Source of the DNA: an uncultured Caryophanales bacterium
GTDB taxonomy: Bacteria > Bacillota_I > Bacilli_A > Acholeplasmatales > Anaeroplasmataceae
NCBI GenBank assembly: GCA_937885165.1
Contig: CAKZZJ010000087.1
Span: 1-10,910, forward strand
Direction: 5' to 3'
Length of the DNA stretch: 10,910 nucleotides
Both the position numbers and the translations under genes were made by a program. Positions 5,886 through 10,910 of this stretch are shown here, piece after piece. Under the pieces are notes generated by a model, which was given only the letters and a program-made list of their open reading frames with translations, was not told where the DNA came from and made no database searches. Each line of letters begins with the position of its first letter. Positions within the stretch are counted from its first letter, which is position 1.

Positions 5886-8687
5886 ATGGCTAAGAATAAT
5901 GATTCAATTAAAAATAAGCTTGATGTATTCCTAAGTGAACAGTTTCAGGAACTTAAATTAGAAGAAGCAATAGGCGACCGTTTCGGGAGATATTCAAAAT
6001 ACATAATCCAAGATAGAGCCATACCTGATATTAGGGATGGTTTAAAGCCTGTTCAAAGAAGAATTTTATTTGGTATGAATGCTCTTAAGATCTATGCGAG
6101 TGCACCATATAAGAAAAGTGCTCGTATAGTAGGTGAAGTAATGGGTAAATACCATCCGCATGGTGATTCATCTATCTATGAAGCATTAGTAAGAATGAGT
6201 CAGGATTGGAAGATGGGTGTACCACTTATCGATATGCATGGTAATAATGGATCAATTGATGGTGATGGTCCTGCAGCTATGCGTTATACAGAAATTAGAT
6301 TAACAAAGAATGCGGAATATTTACTTGAAGATATAGATAAAAATACAGTACCATTCATACCTAACTTTGATGATGAAGAAAAAGAACCTACAGTTTTACC
6401 TGCCAAATTCCCTAATTTATTAGTAAATGGTTCTATGGGTATATCTTCAGGTTATGCAACCTATATTCCGACACATAACTTAAATGAAGTAATAAATGCG
6501 ACAATCGCTAAAATTGATAATCCTAATATGACTGTAGATGAATTGCTTGAAATAATGCCAGGCCCAGATTTCCCTACAGGCGGTATTGTTATGGGTAAGC
6601 AGGAAATAAGAAAAGCATTCCTAACAGGTGCTGGTGCTGTACCTATAAGAAGTAAATACCACATAGAAGACGCACCAAATGGACTTAAAAGAATTGTCAT
6701 AACAGAAATACCTTATGATACAATTAAATCCAAAACTGTATCAAGAATGGAACAGCTTCGTATAGATGGTAAAGTACCTGATGTAATGGAAGTAAGGGAT
6801 GAATCAGGAAGAGATGGACTTAGAATCTCAATTGATTTAAAGAAAAATGCTAATCCTGATGCGATAATTAATTATTTTTTCAAAAACACTGATCTACAAA
6901 TAAACTGCAACTATAATATGGTTTCAATTGTAAATAGAAGCCCTAAAAGAGTTGGTGTATTGCAGATAATTGATGCCTATATTGAACATCAGAAAGATGT
7001 AATAACAAATAGAACCAATTATGAACTAAAAAAAGCCTCAGATAGACTTCATATTGTTACTGGTTTAATGAAGATGGTTGATATTACAGATGATGTAATA
7101 CACTTAATCAGAAATAGTAAAAACAAACAAGACTCAATAGATAATTTAGTTTCAAAATACAATTTCAGCGAACTACAAGCTAACGCTATCGTAATGATGA
7201 GACTATATTCATTATCTCACCAAGATATTGAAGAATTACAAAAAGAAGAAGTAACATTAAACGAAAAGATTACAAACTATAATAAAATCTTATCAAGTGA
7301 AAAAGAATTACTTAAAGTAATCAAAAAAGAATTAACTGAAATGAATAAGGTTTTAGTTTCAACACGTAAAACAGAAATCGTTGATGAAGTATCTCAAATA
7401 AGAGTTGATGAGGCTGATTTAGTTGCAAAAGAAGATGTAATGGTATCTATATCAAGAGAAGGATATTTAAAAAGAACAACTCCTAAATCATATAATCTTG
7501 CTAAAGTTAACGGCTTAAAAGAAAATGATTCAGTTATCTTCTTAAAACAAGTATCAACCCTTGATACATTACTTATATTTACTAATTTAGGTAATTTCAT
7601 ATATCTACCTGTATATAAAATACCTGAATGTAAATTCAAAGAAGTAGGTAGTTTTATTTCAAGTCTAGTAAATATCAACTCAAAAGAAAAATTTGTATCT
7701 GTATTTTCAATATCAAATTTTAGTGAAACATATCAACTCTTATTCACCACTAAAAAAGGCGATGTAAAACAGACAATGCTTCAGGAATTTATAGCGAATA
7801 GATATTCTAAGCCTTTAAGAGCTATGAAATTATCAAGTGATGATGAATTAGTATCTGTTGATATGATTAAAGAAGCAAGAGAAGTAATATTATTTACTAA
7901 AAATGCTGAAGGTATCCGCTTTAGAGCATCTGATATATCACTTTATGGAAAAGATGCCGGTGGTATAAAAGGATTGAAGATTAAAGATGATGAAGTAGTA
8001 AGTGGTATTTACTGCAATAAAAATGATGACTTTGTATTACTTACAAATAGAAATACAATCAAGAGAATGAAGGTTACCGAATTACCTTTAATCAAAAGGG
8101 CGAGAACAACTCAGCCTTTAATCAAAAAATTAAAATCTAATCCTTATTTATTATTAGATGCCCAGAAACTAACACCTAATCAGTATAAAGAAAATGTTAA
8201 GATTTATCTTATTTATAAAAATGGTAACGATGAAATTGATGCATTCTCACTAAAATATAATGTAAGTGATGCTGGTAAACAGATTCAGTCAAATAATCCT
8301 GACTTAAAACAATTGATTGGTATGAATATTCAAGATGCAGAAAAACCAGATGAAATAGTACCAATCGATTACTTGGTAGAAGTTAAAACCGACTTATTTT
8401 CTGAAAATTTTGGAGTAGAAGATGAAATGCCACTTCAAAATAAAAAAATAAAACAAACAGATATATTTAGTGATTTAGATGCTATCCTAGCAAAAGAAAA
8501 TAAAAAACAAGAAGTAAAAACATCCGAAATTAAAAAAGATATGGATGATTTAAAAGAAAATAATATTTCTAATGAACCTAAAAATATATCATTTAATGTA
8601 GAAGAAAACACAAATGATAATGAAGAAAATAAAGAAATAGAAAATATAAAATATAAAAAGATTTCTTTATTTGACGATGAGGATTAA
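5886..8687 (+). CDS. parC: DNA topoisomerase IV subunit A (ParC), with long acidic C-terminal tail
   Basis: ParC is the DNA-cleaving subunit that pairs with ParE. It starts one base after the parE stop, with GAGGAGG (5873-5879) inside the end of parE, so the two are one translationally coupled operon. The breakage-reunion domain shows RALPD-like RAIPDIRDGLKPVQRR (44-59), HPHGDSSIYEA (90-100) and the active-site Tyr134 in AAMRYTE. The quinolone-determining positions equivalent to E. coli Ser80 and Glu84 are Ser95 and Glu99, the usual susceptible residues. A coiled-coil neck lies around 385-500, and the beta-pinwheel C-terminal domain follows from about 510 to 835. The protein is 933 residues against about 800-820 for the family. 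The excess is a low-complexity Asn/Glu/Lys tail from about 850 carrying QTDIF (857-861) and KISLF (925-929) near the very end. Confidence 0.95.
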   Translation: MAKNNDSIKNKLDVFLSEQFQELKLEEAIGDRFGRYSKYIIQDRAIPDIRDGLKPVQRRILFGMNALKIYASAPYKKSARIVGEVMGKYHPHGDSSIYEALVRMSQDWKMGVPLIDMHGNNGSIDGDGPAAMRYTEIRLTKNAEYLLEDIDKNTVPFIPNFDDEEKEPTVLPAKFPNLLVNGSMGISSGYATYIPTHNLNEVINATIAKIDNPNMTVDELLEIMPGPDFPTGGIVMGKQEIRKAFLTGAGAVPIRSKYHIEDAPNGLKRIVITEIPYDTIKSKTVSRMEQLRIDGKVPDVMEVRDESGRDGLRISIDLKKNANPDAIINYFFKNTDLQINCNYNMVSIVNRSPKRVGVLQIIDAYIEHQKDVITNRTNYELKKASDRLHIVTGLMKMVDITDDVIHLIRNSKNKQDSIDNLVSKYNFSELQANAIVMMRLYSLSHQDIEELQKEEVTLNEKITNYNKILSSEKELLKVIKKELTEMNKVLVSTRKTEIVDEVSQIRVDEADLVAKEDVMVSISREGYLKRTTPKSYNLAKVNGLKENDSVIFLKQVSTLDTLLIFTNLGNFIYLPVYKIPECKFKEVGSFISSLVNINSKEKFVSVFSISNFSETYQLLFTTKKGDVKQTMLQEFIANRYSKPLRAMKLSSDDELVSVDMIKEAREVILFTKNAEGIRFRASDISLYGKDAGGIKGLKIKDDEVVSGIYCNKNDDFVLLTNRNTIKRMKVTELPLIKRARTTQPLIKKLKSNPYLLLDAQKLTPNQYKENVKIYLIYKNGNDEIDAFSLKYNVSDAGKQIQSNNPDLKQLIGMNIQDAEKPDEIVPIDYLVEVKTDLFSENFGVEDEMPLQNKKIKQTDIFSDLDAILAKENKKQEVKTSEIKKDMDDLKENNISNEPKNISFNVEENTNDNEENKEIENIKYKKISLFDDED

Positions 8688-8688
8688 C

Positions 8689-9014
8689 ATGGATTATAAA
8701 TTGAAAGAATCAGATTGGAAAGAATTTAAAAATAATATAGATGATTATAAAGATAGATATTTCAAATATAAAATTAATAAATATCAAAATATAATCGATG
8801 ATGAAGATATAAATAATTCAAAAAAATATTTTGAACTAAAAAAAATATCGGAATAGATTATAAAGAATATGATTCTATATTTTATAGAGTCAGTAGATCA
8901 AGGATGATTGAAATGCTCACATTTTTAGTAAGGAAAGGCATTATTACTAAAGATGAATTAAATATTTATAGTGATGAAATAAAAGAAATAATTAATTTAT
9001 ATCTTAATAATTAA
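8689..9014 (+). CDS. Small charged protein after parC, readable only through a -1 frameshift at an A8 run
   Basis: I do not recognise this gene. The ATG at 8689 lies just after the parC stop with TGAGGA (8678-8683) as SD, so it is probably coupled to parC. In the start frame it stops at TAG 8854-8856 after 55 residues. Shifting back by one base in the A8 run (8838-8845) gives a continuous 108-residue protein ending at TAA 9012-9014. The second part (from GIDYKEYDSIFYR to the C-terminus, about 55 codons) has no stop, the same codon style, and ends in a plausible helical segment, LVRKGIITKDEL. The heptamer A AAA AAA (8838-8844) is in the right phase for -1 slippage. Alternatives are transcriptional slippage, a real mutation making it a pseudogene, or one A lost in sequencing. 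The product is very rich in Lys, Asp, Tyr and Ile and has no signal peptide or membrane segment. Confidence 0.6.
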
Positions 9015-9049
9015 TCACTATCAATATTAAAAAAGATAATATATATATT

Positions 9050-9111
9050 AAAAGATGTAATTAAAAACATATTCACATGAGTAATTTAAAAATGTTACAT
9101 CTTTTTTTATT
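9050..9111 (+). terminator. Terminator of the parE-parC operon
   Basis: An 11-bp perfect stem (9050-9060 with 9095-9105; AAAAGATGTAA/TTACATCTTTT) encloses a 34-base loop and runs into a long T tract (TTTTTTTATTTTTT). Inside the loop ACAT (9067-9070) can pair with ATGT (9092-9095) if the outer stem is trimmed by one pair. The large loop is unusual, but the position after the last operon gene and the T run fit termination. Confidence 0.7.
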
Positions 9112-9118
9112 TTTTTAA

Positions 9119-9132
9119 AGAAAACGCTTGCA
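9119..9132 (+). promoter_or_regulatory. Candidate catabolite-responsive element (cre) for CcpA
   Basis: AGAAAACGCTTGCA matches the Firmicutes cre consensus TGWAARCGYTWNCW at 13 of 14 positions; only the first base (A for T) differs. It overlaps the -35 box of the promoter for the next gene. At such a position CcpA bound with HPr-Ser-P normally represses. The match is seen in the sequence; the use of CcpA by this organism is inferred from its lineage. Confidence 0.55.
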
Positions 9133-9156
9133 ATTATAGATGAGTAGTGATAAAAT
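9128..9156 (+). promoter_or_regulatory. Predicted extended -10 promoter for the peptidase-like gene
   Basis: A -35 TTGCAA (9128-9133), a 17-base spacer and a -10 TAAAAT (9151-9156) preceded by TGA give a strong match. Transcription should start near 9162-9164, leaving a leader of about 110 bases. Confidence 0.75.
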
Positions 9157-9158
9157 AT

Positions 9159-9180
9159 CTTCTCAATTGTTTTGAGGAAG
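9159..9180 (+). repeat. Inverted repeat at the presumed transcription start
   Basis: CTTCTCAA (9159-9166) pairs with TTGAGGAAG (9172-9180), 8 pairs with one bulged G (9176) and a 5-base loop. It begins 3 bases after the -10, so its left arm is only partly transcribed. That favours a DNA operator over an RNA hairpin, though both are possible. Confidence 0.5.
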
Positions 9181-9211
9181 TATAAAAAGCCTAATAAAGG
9201 CATTCATACTT
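9178..9211 (+). other. Leader hairpin, overlapping the upstream inverted repeat
   Basis: AAGTAT (9178-9183) pairs with ATACTT (9206-9211), enclosing a smaller GCCT/AGGC stem (9189-9192 with 9198-9201). Bases 9178-9180 are shared with the right arm of the preceding repeat, so the two structures exclude each other. No T run follows, so this is not a terminator. I do not recognise it as a known riboswitch class. Confidence 0.4.
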
Positions 9212-9271
9212 GAAAAAATGAGTATTTTTATTTATAATAATTCTGTAAAAAACATATTCAAAGAGGTATAT

Positions 9272-9940
9272 ATGAAAACTGATTACTCAAGCCCCTATTA
9301 TATAACTGAATATGATGTCAAAAAGGTAGTAAATTTAGCAAAAGAAGGTCATGTATCGGCATTTAGAATTGAAAATGAAGATAATTATCCTATGTTTAAA
9401 ATTGACGATTATGCTATGTTAAATAGACAGGATGAATATAAAAAGAAAGATTTCGTCTTATATGAGACAACAAATGGTTATTATCTTAAAAGAATTCTTA
9501 AGATTAAAACTAAAAGAGAAGTTGTTGAAATAAAAGATGATGATGGAAATATCATTGATTTATATCATTATGATGATAAAAAATTCTTTCTAGCAAGCGA
9601 TAATGACGATGTAATCCATATTGCTAAAGAAGATCAAATTATCGCTAAAGCTATCGCAAGGCAAAGAAAAAGGAAATATTATAGTCTTTCTATAAAATCG
9701 CACAGAAGGCCAATTTATACCTTCTATAAGGTTAATTTTTTAAGAACCAGATTTAAAAATAGAGTCACTGATTATGATACCGAATCTTCTTACGAAGCTT
9801 TAAAGAACGCTTATTTAATTACCCAAAAAGAAAAAAAGGAAGAAAAAAAGAAAATTACTCATATAGAAAATAAAGATTTAGAGTCTTTTGAAACACCAAC
9901 TGATTACCTTAAGAGGTATGAAGAAAGTGGCGAAATTTAA
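9272..9940 (+). CDS. S24/S26 peptidase-like protein lacking the catalytic serine
   Basis: The 222-residue protein has a region (about 28-132) that follows the order of LexA/signal-peptidase folds: FRIENEDNYPMFKIDD (31-46) at the place of the SMxPTL...GD box, KKKDFVLYE (57-65) for kGDiVvf, YYLKRILKI (70-78) for the vKRv box with Lys73 as the conserved lysine, and FFLASDNDD (105-113) for the GDNR box. At the nucleophile position the alignment gives Asp37, not Ser, so it is probably inactive as a protease or uses the fold for binding. There is no signal peptide, membrane helix or HTH domain. The C-terminal third is basic (RQRKRKYY, about 130-170), then charged (KEKKEEKKK). The start at 9272 is chosen for AAAGAGG 5 bases upstream; an in-frame ATG at 9218 lacks an RBS. 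It has its own promoter with a cre-like site. The fold assignment is by motif order only. Confidence 0.6.
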   Translation: MKTDYSSPYYITEYDVKKVVNLAKEGHVSAFRIENEDNYPMFKIDDYAMLNRQDEYKKKDFVLYETTNGYYLKRILKIKTKREVVEIKDDDGNIIDLYHYDDKKFFLASDNDDVIHIAKEDQIIAKAIARQRKRKYYSLSIKSHRRPIYTFYKVNFLRTRFKNRVTDYDTESSYEALKNAYLITQKEKKEEKKKITHIENKDLESFETPTDYLKRYEESGEI

Positions 9941-9951
9941 TTACAAAAGGC

Positions 9952-9995
9952 ATCTAGTTTTAAATATTAGATTATTTATTATTAATTATTTTATT
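9952..9995 (+). terminator. Weak candidate terminator after the peptidase-like gene
   Basis: ATCTAGT (9952-9958) pairs with ATTAGAT (9966-9972), one G-U included, with a 7-base loop. A T-rich but interrupted stretch follows. The stem is short and A/T-rich, so the call is tentative. Confidence 0.35.
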
Positions 9996-10005
9996 TTCTA
10001 ATTAT

Positions 10006-10011
10006 TATAAT
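10006..10011 (+). promoter_or_regulatory. Candidate -10 box for the TGS-domain gene
   Basis: A consensus TATAAT lies 39 bases before the start codon. The upstream DNA is almost pure A/T and no good -35 can be picked (TTAATT at 9982-9987 with an 18-base gap is the best), so the assignment is weak. Confidence 0.35.
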
Positions 10012-10049
10012 TTGTTAAACTAATTTCGAAAAATATATGGAGGAGAAAA

Positions 10050-10364
10050 ATGAAAGTTAGAATTAATGGTGTTGAAAAGACATTCGACAAACCCACTAGA
10101 ATCATTGAAATGATTTCTAATGATAATCTTGATTATATGGCTGCAAAAGTCAATAATCGACTAAGAGAATTAAATTATGTTGTATCTGCTGATGCAGATA
10201 TAGAATTACTAAAACTTGGTGATTCAAGCGTTACAAAGATGTATCAAGCTACTTTAAGATATGTTCTTGTAATGGCAGTTAAAAAACTATATCCAAATGC
10301 TAAAATCAATTTTAAATACAGCGTTTCAAGATCAATTTTTGCAACTTTAGCAAATATAAGTTGA
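10050..10364 (+). CDS. N-terminal fragment of a TGS-domain nucleoside (uridine-type) kinase
   Basis: The 104 residues begin with a TGS-type beta-grasp domain (about 1-62: MKVRINGVEKTF, then AAKVNNRLRELNYVV). They continue into the segment that follows TGS in the ThrRS-like uridine/nucleoside kinases of Firmicutes (KMYQATLRYVLVMAVKKLYPNAKI, then FKYSVSRSIF, 64-98). Threonyl-tRNA synthetase was considered, but at this place it carries an HSxAH motif, absent here. The family is normally about 550 residues, with a P-loop kinase domain in the second half. Here the frame ends at TGA 10362-10364, well before any kinase motif. Sequence character changes right after, so the truncation is more likely an assembly junction than a natural short protein. 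The start is well supported by GGAGG (10039-10043), 6 bases upstream. Confidence 0.75.
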   Translation: MKVRINGVEKTFDKPTRIIEMISNDNLDYMAAKVNNRLRELNYVVSADADIELLKLGDSSVTKMYQATLRYVLVMAVKKLYPNAKINFKYSVSRSIFATLANIS

Positions 10365-10378
10365 AAAAAATTTTGCGG

Positions 10379-10407
10379 CTCCTTCGTTTCGTCGGAGGAG
10401 TTTTTTT
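10379..10407 (+). terminator. Strong intrinsic terminator, GC-rich
   Basis: CTCCTTCG (10379-10386) pairs with CGGAGGAG (10393-10400), 8 bp with one G-U and a TTTCGT loop, followed by seven T. Its GC content is higher than that of any other terminator in the window. Confidence 0.85.
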
Positions 10408-10436
10408 ATTTTGCTTATTCCAATTTTGGCGCAATC

Positions 10437-10445
10437 TGTTATAAT
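10437..10445 (+). promoter_or_regulatory. Candidate extended -10 (TGTTATAAT)
   Basis: TG-T-TATAAT is an exact extended -10, 28 bases before the ATG at 10474. No consensus -35 is present; TTCCAA (10418-10423) with a 16-base gap is the best option. Confidence 0.45.
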
Positions 10446-10473
10446 ATCTAAGTTGATTTTTTTAAAGGTGGTG

Positions 10474-10561
10474 ATGAAGTTGCAAGAAATTTTAAACGAA
10501 ATGCACAAGTGGATGAACGATTATATAAAAAGTTTTTACAGCGAAGACGCCGAAGTTCAAC
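10474..10561 (+). CDS. N-terminal fragment of an unidentified gene, cut by a junction
   Basis: ATG at 10474 follows AAAGG (10464-10468) at a 5-base spacing within AAAGGTGGTG. About 29 codons read MKLQEILNEMHKWMNDYI and on to SEDAEVQQ, a helical, acidic N-terminus I cannot assign. Codons are richer in C/G third positions (CAC, AAG, AAC, TAC, AGC, GAC, GCC) than those of the main genome. The same frame runs on to TGA 10606-10608, but the residues after about 10561 are the hydrolase sequence read out of frame and should not be counted as part of this protein. Confidence 0.45.
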
Positions 10562-10565
10562 AAGC
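10541..10565. other. Probable chimeric junction
   Basis: Across this stretch both the upstream frame (SEDAEVQQ) and the hydrolase frame (AKTPKFNKR) read acceptably, and GC content jumps from about 33% to about 59%. A short sequence shared by two genomes is the usual place for a mis-join. Confidence 0.7.
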
Positions 10566-10910
10566 GGGGCGAGATTGCGAAGGCGACCCCTTCGGCTCCC
10601 GTCGATGAGGCTTCCGACACCTACGACACGGCGGAATGGCTGATTCGCAACACCAATAGTAATGGCAACATCGGTGTGTTCGGCATCTCTTACCCTGGCT
10701 TCTATTCGACGATGGCTGGCATGAGCGGCCATCCTGCCGTGAAGGCGGTGAGTCCGCAGGCACCTGTCACCGACTGGTTCCGTGGCGACGATGCCCACCA
10801 CAACGGTGCCCTGTTCCTGCTGGATATGTTCTCGTTCCAGTATTGGTTTGAATATCGCAACACGCCCGCCTTTCACAATGCCCGCTATGGGGGCACGATG
10901 CCCAAGGTGG
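10541..10910 (+). CDS. CocE/NonD family alpha/beta hydrolase, internal fragment
   Basis: Frame 2 is open from 10529 to the right edge and reads as the catalytic part of an X-Pro dipeptidyl-peptidase/CocE-type hydrolase. The DEASDTYDTAEWLI block (about 10604-10645) is followed by the nucleophile elbow GISYPG (Ser nucleophile), then HPAVKAVSPQAPVTDWF and GDDAHHNGALF, all hallmarks of the family. These enzymes cleave acyl bonds next to proline or in esters and amides; many are exported in Bacteroidota. The DNA here is about 59% GC with C/G-ending codons, against about 30% in the rest of the window. There is no start codon or RBS: the fragment emerges directly from the preceding frame. The true left end of the homologous sequence lies somewhere in 10541-10565. 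It is almost certainly from another organism. Confidence 0.88.

Larger units (their letters stand above)
10365..10473 (+). other. Probable foreign segment between two junctions
   Basis: From just after the TGA at 10364 the DNA style changes: a GC-rich terminator (10379-10407), then a promoter-like stretch and a new start at 10474. The terminator sits only 14 bases after a gene that ought to continue for more than 1 kb, so it probably belonged to another gene in its original genome. Confidence 0.5.

Noticed and set aside
3941..8687. gyrB-gyrA instead of parE-parC
   Set aside because: The TMIYTIG and GAHIQ signatures, the neighbouring plsY and the E. coli ParC-like Ser/Glu pair (SSIYE) favour topoisomerase IV.
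9037..9050. 14-base perfect palindrome of alternating A and T
   Set aside because: Pure A/T alternation in a very AT-rich intergenic stretch is expected by chance, and nothing else points to a binding site.
9218..9271. Upstream in-frame ATG for the peptidase-like protein, or a leader peptide
   Set aside because: No Shine-Dalgarno sequence precedes it and it runs in frame into the gene without a stop, so it is not a separate leader peptide. AAAGAGG before 9272 fits much better.
10362..10364. UGA read as Trp (genetic code 4)
   Set aside because: Readthrough gives no nucleoside-kinase continuation, the other genes use TGG for Trp, and the recognised complete genes contain no in-frame TGA.
10448..10876. 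142-residue minus-strand open frame, and a 68-residue one at 10557-10763
   Set aside because: Both lie opposite the GC-rich hydrolase fragment, where stops are rare by composition. The plus strand has clear family motifs (GISYPG, GDDAHHNGA); the minus-strand products are Arg/His-rich without domains.
1..10910. CRISPR arrays, insertion sequences, tRNA or rRNA genes, toxin-antitoxin pairs
   Set aside because: No spaced direct repeats, transposase motifs, tRNA arms or rRNA core sequences were seen, and no small gene pair matches a known toxin-antitoxin family.

Overview
The window looks like a metagenome contig from an AT-rich (roughly 30% GC), low-GC Gram-positive bacterium, plausibly an anaerobic gut member of the Bacilli/Erysipelotrichia/RF39-like lineages. 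The grounds are strong A/T third positions, AGGAGG-type ribosome binding sites, a YneF-family protein, a clostridial 2[4Fe-4S] ferredoxin, and the Bacillus-like neighbourhood plsY / parE-parC. Trp is encoded by TGG, and nothing suggests UGA recoding.

Layout. 1-1935 is an EF-G-family translation GTPase that enters from the left contig edge and lacks its P-loop, followed by a hairpin terminator. 1984-2298 is a small two-helix membrane protein of unknown role. It converges on a minus-strand yneF gene (2346-2621), and a bidirectional terminator lies between them. yneF diverges from a very short ferredoxin gene (2793-2963) with a good extended -10 promoter. The ferredoxin converges on minus-strand plsY (3034-3771, glycerol-3-phosphate acyltransferase), and each gene has its own T-tailed hairpin. 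plsY diverges from parE (3941-5884), which is followed one base later by parC (5886-8687); these are the two subunits of topoisomerase IV. A small gene coupled to parC (8689-9014) is readable only if a -1 shift occurs at a run of eight A. A terminator closes this operon near 9100.

After that comes a new transcription unit: a promoter overlapped by a good match to a CcpA catabolite-responsive element (cre), an inverted repeat at the presumed transcription start, and a 222-residue protein (9272-9940). That protein resembles the S24/S26 serine-lysine peptidase fold, but Asp sits where the nucleophilic Ser should be. At 10050-10364 lies the start of a TGS-domain nucleoside (uridine-type) kinase, cut off after 104 residues.

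The right end does not belong with the rest. From about 10365 the codon use changes, with a GC-rich terminator and the first ~29 codons of an unidentified gene. From about 10541-10565 the sequence becomes ~59% GC and encodes the middle of a CocE/NonD-type alpha/beta hydrolase of Bacteroidota character. The simplest reading is one or two assembly junctions. The first ~90 bases are also unusually GC-rich (~49%) within the conserved EF-G G domain and may be a similar artefact.

No mobile element, CRISPR array, tRNA or rRNA was found. Most of the window is housekeeping. The points most worth a second look are the ParC acidic tail with two beta-clamp-like peptides, the frameshifted gene after parC, and the cre-controlled peptidase-like protein with a missing nucleophile.
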